From Chryseobacterium sp. PMSZPI (GTDB taxonomy: Bacteria > Bacteroidota > Bacteroidia > Flavobacteriales > Weeksellaceae): 64,000 nucleotides of DNA. Below, one piece after another: positions 60,223 to 64,000 of the stretch. The stretch covers positions 55,234 to 119,233 of the forward strand of contig NZ_PIZV01000004.1 in assembly GCF_002835665.1 (NCBI RefSeq), in the 5' to 3' direction. Position numbers and translations under genes: made by a program. Numbering within the stretch: the stretch's first letter is position 1; every line of letters starts with the position of its first letter. The notes beneath the pieces were generated by a model. That model was not told where the DNA came from. It did no database searches and saw nothing but the letters and a program-made list of their open reading frames with translations.

Positions 60223-60930
60223 TTACTGTATAACGGTCCCTACTAAGTTATTGTATTTTCCGCTTGGACTTTTTTTAATAGTTATTTTAATATATCCTTC
60301 TTCGGCTAGTTTATTCCATGTCTTTTGATAGCCTGTCGTAATATCAATTGGGATTTTCCACATCGTTTGCTTTCCATTACCTGTTTGATTGAACCAGGGA
60401 ATGATATCTGCCGTTTGAGATTTGAAAGGTAAGCTATTCAAAACATCAATTTCATAATAGAAATCATATTTATTTTCTGCTTGATTTAGAGCTCTTTGTG
60501 TGAATGTGTAAACATATCCGTTGATAATAGGACTTGTGAAATTCCCGCCAAAAGTAGGTGTTCCGGTTCCACTATAGTTGATGGCTCCACTATATCTGTC
60601 AAATTTCTGTCCGGGTAGAATTGGGACTTCATCAACGATATTATATCCGCCATTTGCAGGTGGCCAGCCGCCATTCAGTTTGTTGGCGTTAAAAAGTGCT
60701 TCCAGTTCACTCCATTTGCCTTGTTTATATAAATCAAATGCTTGTACTCTGATGCTTTGACTTACGATGCCTGATGTGTCATAGGTGGCTGCAAATTCAT
60801 CAGCATTTTTGTAAAATACGATTTTAACAGGGGTTGTGGGAGGTGGAGTTTCTTCTTCACGATCTGAGCTGCATGCTATTGAAAATAAAGCGATTGTCAG
60901 AAAAAATACATGTTTAAACAAGTGTTTCAT
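60223..60930 (-). CDS. Lipoprotein with TNT-like (NAD glycohydrolase toxin) domain
   Basis: 235 residues. Lipoprotein signal ending SIAC (Cys20), followed by SSDREEE, an acidic tract of the sort that sends Bacteroidota lipoproteins to the cell surface. From about residue 86: GGWPPANGGY, ILPGQKFDRYSGA and TPTFGGNFTSPI, then IPWFNQTGNGKQTMWKI. WPP, L-PG-x-x-DR-Y-G and the late WFxQxGxGxQ are the hallmark points of the TNT domain, which cleaves NAD+. Full domain length is present. Recognised by motif only; catalytic competence is not shown. Next gene is a possible immunity partner. Confidence 0.75.
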   Translation of the reverse strand: MKHLFKHVFFLTIALFSIACSSDREEETPPPTTPVKIVFYKNADEFAATYDTSGIVSQSIRVQAFDLYKQGKWSELEALFNANKLNGGWPPANGGYNIVDEVPILPGQKFDRYSGAINYSGTGTPTFGGNFTSPIINGYVYTFTQRALNQAENKYDFYYEIDVLNSLPFKSQTADIIPWFNQTGNGKQTMWKIPIDITTGYQKTWNKLAEEGYIKITIKKSPSGKYNNLVGTVIQ

Positions 60931-61383
60931 ATAATAGTTTTTAATAATGTAAAGTTTTAATGATGTATTACCAAGGGACTCTAGTTTTTGATGCAGTGAC
61001 CGCGTTTAGAAAAATGACAATATTATTCTGGTCATATAATCAGATTTACATGATCAAAATAAGTATTGGCAAAATACATTGATGGATCAATTTTCACCAG
61101 TGATACAATGGAAAGAGTATTAATTTCCATCAATTGCAAAAACGAATGAAGAAATACCTTTCCAATACAAACTGAGTAAGCGGTACAATAAAATATAATA
61201 TTGAGTGATAAATTTAAGTTAAAAAAATTAATTTAAAGTATATTTTTAATAGTAATGCTTTTATGGGTTGATTTTAAATTATTAACGGTTTGCATGATTG
61301 AAAATCAGACCATATCGCTTATAATAAAAATAAGCCGACTCAAAAAATGAGGCAGCTTATTTCACATCGTATACTTTAGGGTG
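60931..61383. other. Intergenic region between metzincin and TNT-like genes
   Basis: 453 AT-rich bases. The terminator of the metzincin gene occupies 61328-61362. No promoter box for the TNT-like gene stands out, and no gene remnant was seen. Confidence 0.5.
61328..61362 (-). terminator. Terminator of the metzincin protease gene
   Basis: AAATAAGC (61328-61335) pairs with GCTTATTT (61355-61362), with inner CTC/GAG pairs; T-rich on the minus strand downstream. 22 bases after the stop. Confidence 0.75.
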
Positions 61384-63618
61384 TTATTTTTTTATGAATC
61401 TTTTGGTAAATTCTCCAACCTGAATAAGATAAGTTCCTTTAGAGAGTTTACTTACATTCACTGTTCCTCTTTCGAGATTACCACTATCTATGAGCCTTCC
61501 TGACATATCATAGATTTTATATTCTTCTGTACTGGTATTCGTAAGTGTTAAAATATCTTTTACCGGATTTGGATAAAGTTTGATTTCCGTTGATTCTTCT
61601 ACTGTAATTTCTGTAGTAGATTTGGTGGTAGTTTCAGTTACAGTAATGTTAGCGCTATTGACATTAAAGAAAATATGATTACTTCCTTTTACCATAATCC
61701 TACCGTTAGTTGTCACAGCATTCGGAATGGTGATGATTTGTGCCCCGTCGTTAGGTGTTGCAGCTAATAGAGTAGTCCAGGTGTTTCCGCTGTCGGTGGA
61801 CCAAAGAATATCTACATTCGCAGCATTCACTCCGTTCCCGGTTGTGCCCGCAACATCCCAGGTAACAGTTTGGTTACTTCCTTTGACGTAAGAAACAGCA
61901 GTATTTTGCGAGGTAACAATAAAAGGACCGGCAACTGCATTTACAGTGATTTTAGTATCATCTGAATTATTTCCTGCTCCGCCAGGCCTGTTATCCCGAA
62001 CTGTAAATCTGAAGTTTAGTGTTCTTGCAACAGAAGGAAGAGCTTCTACATTAATGTTACTTCCTGCAGTAGTTGAAGCTCCGGCCATAATAGATGACAT
62101 TTTGGGAAAATATCTTACAGGCGAAGTCGTAGGTTTCCAGGATCTGAAGATAGGTCCGGCTGTTTTTGTAGCAATTGCAGCTGAATTACCCGCTGTTTGT
62201 GCAGACGTTCCTTTGTCCATTTGTTCCCAGATATAAGTCAGTGGATCACCATCAGTATCTGTTCCGGAACCTGTAAGCACAAACGGTGTGCTCTTAGGAA
62301 TTGTATAATCCGGTCCGGCATTAGCAGTAGGGATAGAATTTCCTGTAGGTGTATTTACAGAACAGGTTTTTGTTTTAATATTGTTTGTAATCTGTTCTAT
62401 ACTCTTGGCATGGAAAAAAGGATCTGAATTTTTCTGAACATCATAATTGGTAATTCCTGCATACCCCATAATCGTAGATCCTGATCCCGGTTCTACGGAT
62501 TGTAAGTCGGTTTGAGTAGCATAAGACCATGTATGGTTTCCACCAAATTGATGCCCCATTTCATGAGCAACAAAGTCAATATCAAAAGTATCTCCCGATG
62601 GAATACCATTGGAAGGGGAAGTGTATCCGCTTCCTTTATAATTATTTGGATAAGTAACTCCCTGGTAAGTGTAAGTGGACATATCATCATTGCAAATACA
62701 TCCGATACATCCGGCATTACCACCTCCACCATCTCTTCCAAATAAATGGCCTATATCAAAACCAGCATTACCGATAGTTGTATTCAGAGTGTTCATCAGC
62801 TGAAAATTCCAATTATCCATTTGAGCTGAAGGAGAATAGGGATCTGTAGCAGCATTGGTATAAATGATTGCATCATTATTGGGGATAAGAACCATTCTTG
62901 CGGCAAAATCATTTTCAAAAATACCGTTTACACGGGTAAGGGTATTGTTCATTGCTGCTAAAGCCTGTGCTTTTGTTCCGCCAAAATAAGTAGCATATTC
63001 TCCAGTGCAGGAAAGCGCTAATCTGAATGTACGCAGGGTGGAATCATTGGCATTTTTAGCTGTTATAGCCGAAGCTCCTTTCTGAGCTGACTCAAGAACA
63101 GTACATTCAAATTTATTTAAATCGTTTTTTCTGTCAGATTTTTTATAAACAACATAAGTCGATAAATCTTGAGTATAAGGTTCAATAAAAACCGCAGATT
63201 TATCATTATAGATTTCCATTGAGGACAGGCCTAGTGGGGAAATGCTGAAATACACAACAGAAGCAGGGTTTTCTATACCTTCTCCCATATAAGATTTAAT
63301 ATCAGGATATTTGATAGCTAATTCAGGATCGAAATTTGAATTCTCTGTTATTTTAAAATTTTCTATCCTTCCTGTGGAGCCAGGAAGAGAGATTATTATT
63401 GTTGATTTCTCAGTTGCTGATCTTTTGGGAACTCTTGATAATGTACTCTTTAAACCATCAATATCTAAATGATAAAGCTTTGGACTATCAATATTGAGCA
63501 TGTTTTCAAAAACCGGTGAAGAGCTTTTTGGAGAACGTTGAGTCCATAAACGATCGGTTTGAGCAAAGGAAATACCGGATATGATAAGCATTCCCACCAA
63601 GAATATATTTTTTTTCAT
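61384..63618 (-). CDS. Secreted reprolysin-like metzincin protease with type IX sorting domain
   Basis: 744 residues from the ATG at 63618, where the signal peptide starts (MKKNIFLVGMLIISGISFAQ); an earlier ATG at 63765 would add 49 residues without signal features. A propeptide-like part is followed by the catalytic domain with VAHEMGHQFGGNH (His352, Glu353, His356, Gly359, His362). Later come two beta-sandwich modules (PKSTPFVLTGSGTDTDGDPL; VTWDVAGTTGNGVNAANVDI) and a C-terminal sorting domain (YPNPVKDILTLTNTS to FTKRFIKK). It is exported by the type IX system and likely degrades external protein. Confidence 0.92.
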   Translation of the reverse strand: MKKNIFLVGMLIISGISFAQTDRLWTQRSPKSSSPVFENMLNIDSPKLYHLDIDGLKSTLSRVPKRSATEKSTIIISLPGSTGRIENFKITENSNFDPELAIKYPDIKSYMGEGIENPASVVYFSISPLGLSSMEIYNDKSAVFIEPYTQDLSTYVVYKKSDRKNDLNKFECTVLESAQKGASAITAKNANDSTLRTFRLALSCTGEYATYFGGTKAQALAAMNNTLTRVNGIFENDFAARMVLIPNNDAIIYTNAATDPYSPSAQMDNWNFQLMNTLNTTIGNAGFDIGHLFGRDGGGGNAGCIGCICNDDMSTYTYQGVTYPNNYKGSGYTSPSNGIPSGDTFDIDFVAHEMGHQFGGNHTWSYATQTDLQSVEPGSGSTIMGYAGITNYDVQKNSDPFFHAKSIEQITNNIKTKTCSVNTPTGNSIPTANAGPDYTIPKSTPFVLTGSGTDTDGDPLTYIWEQMDKGTSAQTAGNSAAIATKTAGPIFRSWKPTTSPVRYFPKMSSIMAGASTTAGSNINVEALPSVARTLNFRFTVRDNRPGGAGNNSDDTKITVNAVAGPFIVTSQNTAVSYVKGSNQTVTWDVAGTTGNGVNAANVDILWSTDSGNTWTTLLAATPNDGAQIITIPNAVTTNGRIMVKGSNHIFFNVNSANITVTETTTKSTTEITVEESTEIKLYPNPVKDILTLTNTSTEEYKIYDMSGRLIDSGNLERGTVNVSKLSKGTYLIQVGEFTKRFIKK

Positions 63619-63733
63619 GGATGAGTGATTTTTTGTGCGCCCCAAAGCTAGCAAAAAATGAAGTGAAATATGTGCTTTTTTATAATTTTTTTTTAAAAAT
63701 TGAATAAAATTAAATATGTTATACATTAAAAAT

Positions 63734-63762
63734 AAAGACTGCCCCTTGGAAGGGCAGTCTTT
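63734..63762 (-). terminator. Terminator after the edge-truncated gene
   Basis: AAAGACTGCCC (63734-63744) pairs with GGGCAGTCTTT (63752-63762), followed on the minus strand by ATTTTT. It ends the transcript of the gene running off the right edge. Confidence 0.85.
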
Positions 63763-63785
63763 CACATAGTTTAATGTAAGGGTTA

Positions 63786-64000
63786 CTAGTTCTTAATGAA
63801 TCGTTTTGCTATTTCTCCTATTTGAAGCATATAAGCACCTTTTATAAGGCTGCTGACATTTACAGTGCCTCTTTGAAGTTTTCCTGAGTCAATTAGTTTT
63901 CCACCCATATCGAAGATTTTATAATCTTCAGATGTTGTATTTGAAATGTGTAGTATATCTTTTACCGGATTAGGATAAACTCTGATATCTGTGATCAAAT
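63786..64000 (-). CDS. C-terminal type IX sorting domain of an exported protein (partial)
   Basis: The frame enters from the right edge without a start and reads RVYPNPVKDILHISNTTS to AKRFIKN, a type A sorting domain almost identical in plan to the end of the metzincin gene at 61384 (DSGKLQRGTVNVSSL versus DSGNLERGTVNVSKL). The rest of the protein lies outside, so the function is unknown; a paralogous protease is possible from the close similarity of the tails. Confidence 0.82.
   Translation of the reverse strand, partial: LITDIRVYPNPVKDILHISNTTSEDYKIFDMGGKLIDSGKLQRGTVNVSSLIKGAYMLQIGEIAKRFIKN

Noticed and set aside
63619..63765. 49-residue N-terminal extension of the metzincin protease
   Set aside because: The extension would place the signal peptide in the interior of the protein, and it overlaps the terminator of the next gene.

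Overview
The window looks like a chromosome segment of a Chryseobacterium-like member of the Flavobacteriia (Bacteroidota). The signs are low GC, -7 promoter boxes of the TAnnTTTG type, C-terminal type IX secretion sorting domains (YPNPVKD-type), SusC/RagA-era TonB receptors, lipoproteins with acidic residues after the lipobox cysteine, and short double-glycine leader peptides of a kind I associate with Chryseobacterium. No species call is possible from sequence alone.

Layout. 1-1600: end of an RND efflux permease and its outer-membrane factor. 1935-3735 (minus): a BtrH-N-like protein, then DsbB with a 51-residue DUF5993-like partner. 3835-5344: GNAT, MarR and GNAT genes behind a palindromic putative operator. 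5526-6257: three tandem double-glycine peptides that share a 5' leader. 6400-9009: a TonB-dependent receptor. 9364-10939: an arsenic-type cluster (ArsR, DUF6428-like, phosphatase/arsenate reductase) that ends in a 19-codon relic of an ACR3 permease, just before tRNA-Ala(GGC). 11401-15888: an orphan type VI island made of a VgrG with a C-terminal metzincin domain, an overlapping lipoprotein (probable immunity protein) and a DUF4280 PAAR-like protein.

16335-22387 holds assorted genes: small lipoprotein, NlpC/P60 lipoprotein with LytTR regulator, DUF2255, MFS with divergent AraC, and a membrane methyltransferase. 22472-27288 is dapD followed by a tightly packed GT87/GT2/deacetylase/GT4 glycan cluster. 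27295-34631 is the complete histidine operon hisG-D-C-B-H-A-F-IE, preceded by a 16-codon leader peptide (HHYYHH) and a terminator/antiterminator pair that looks like a classical attenuator. An Rnl2-type RNA ligase follows. 35810-38412 has two tandem M28 peptidases with sorting domains.

38664-49271 holds the translation set rplT, rpmI, infC and thrS on the minus strand, but rpmI-rplT are separated from infC-thrS by about 7.4 kb containing a two-component system, small secreted proteins and repeat debris. infC appears to start at an AUA codon. Two inverted copies of a roughly 325-bp non-coding element (46317-46641 and 51108-51435) bracket infC, thrS and a dipeptidase. 53158-57639 is leuA-C-D-B. 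57724-64000 (minus) carries DUF4230, thioredoxin-like and MazG-like genes, a surface-lipoprotein candidate with a TNT-like NAD glycohydrolase domain plus a four-cysteine partner, a metzincin protease with a sorting domain, and the sorting domain of a further protein cut by the window edge.

The strongest candidates for new biology are the histidine attenuator, the VgrG-metzincin/lipoprotein/PAAR module, the TNT lipoprotein pair and the tandem double-glycine peptides.
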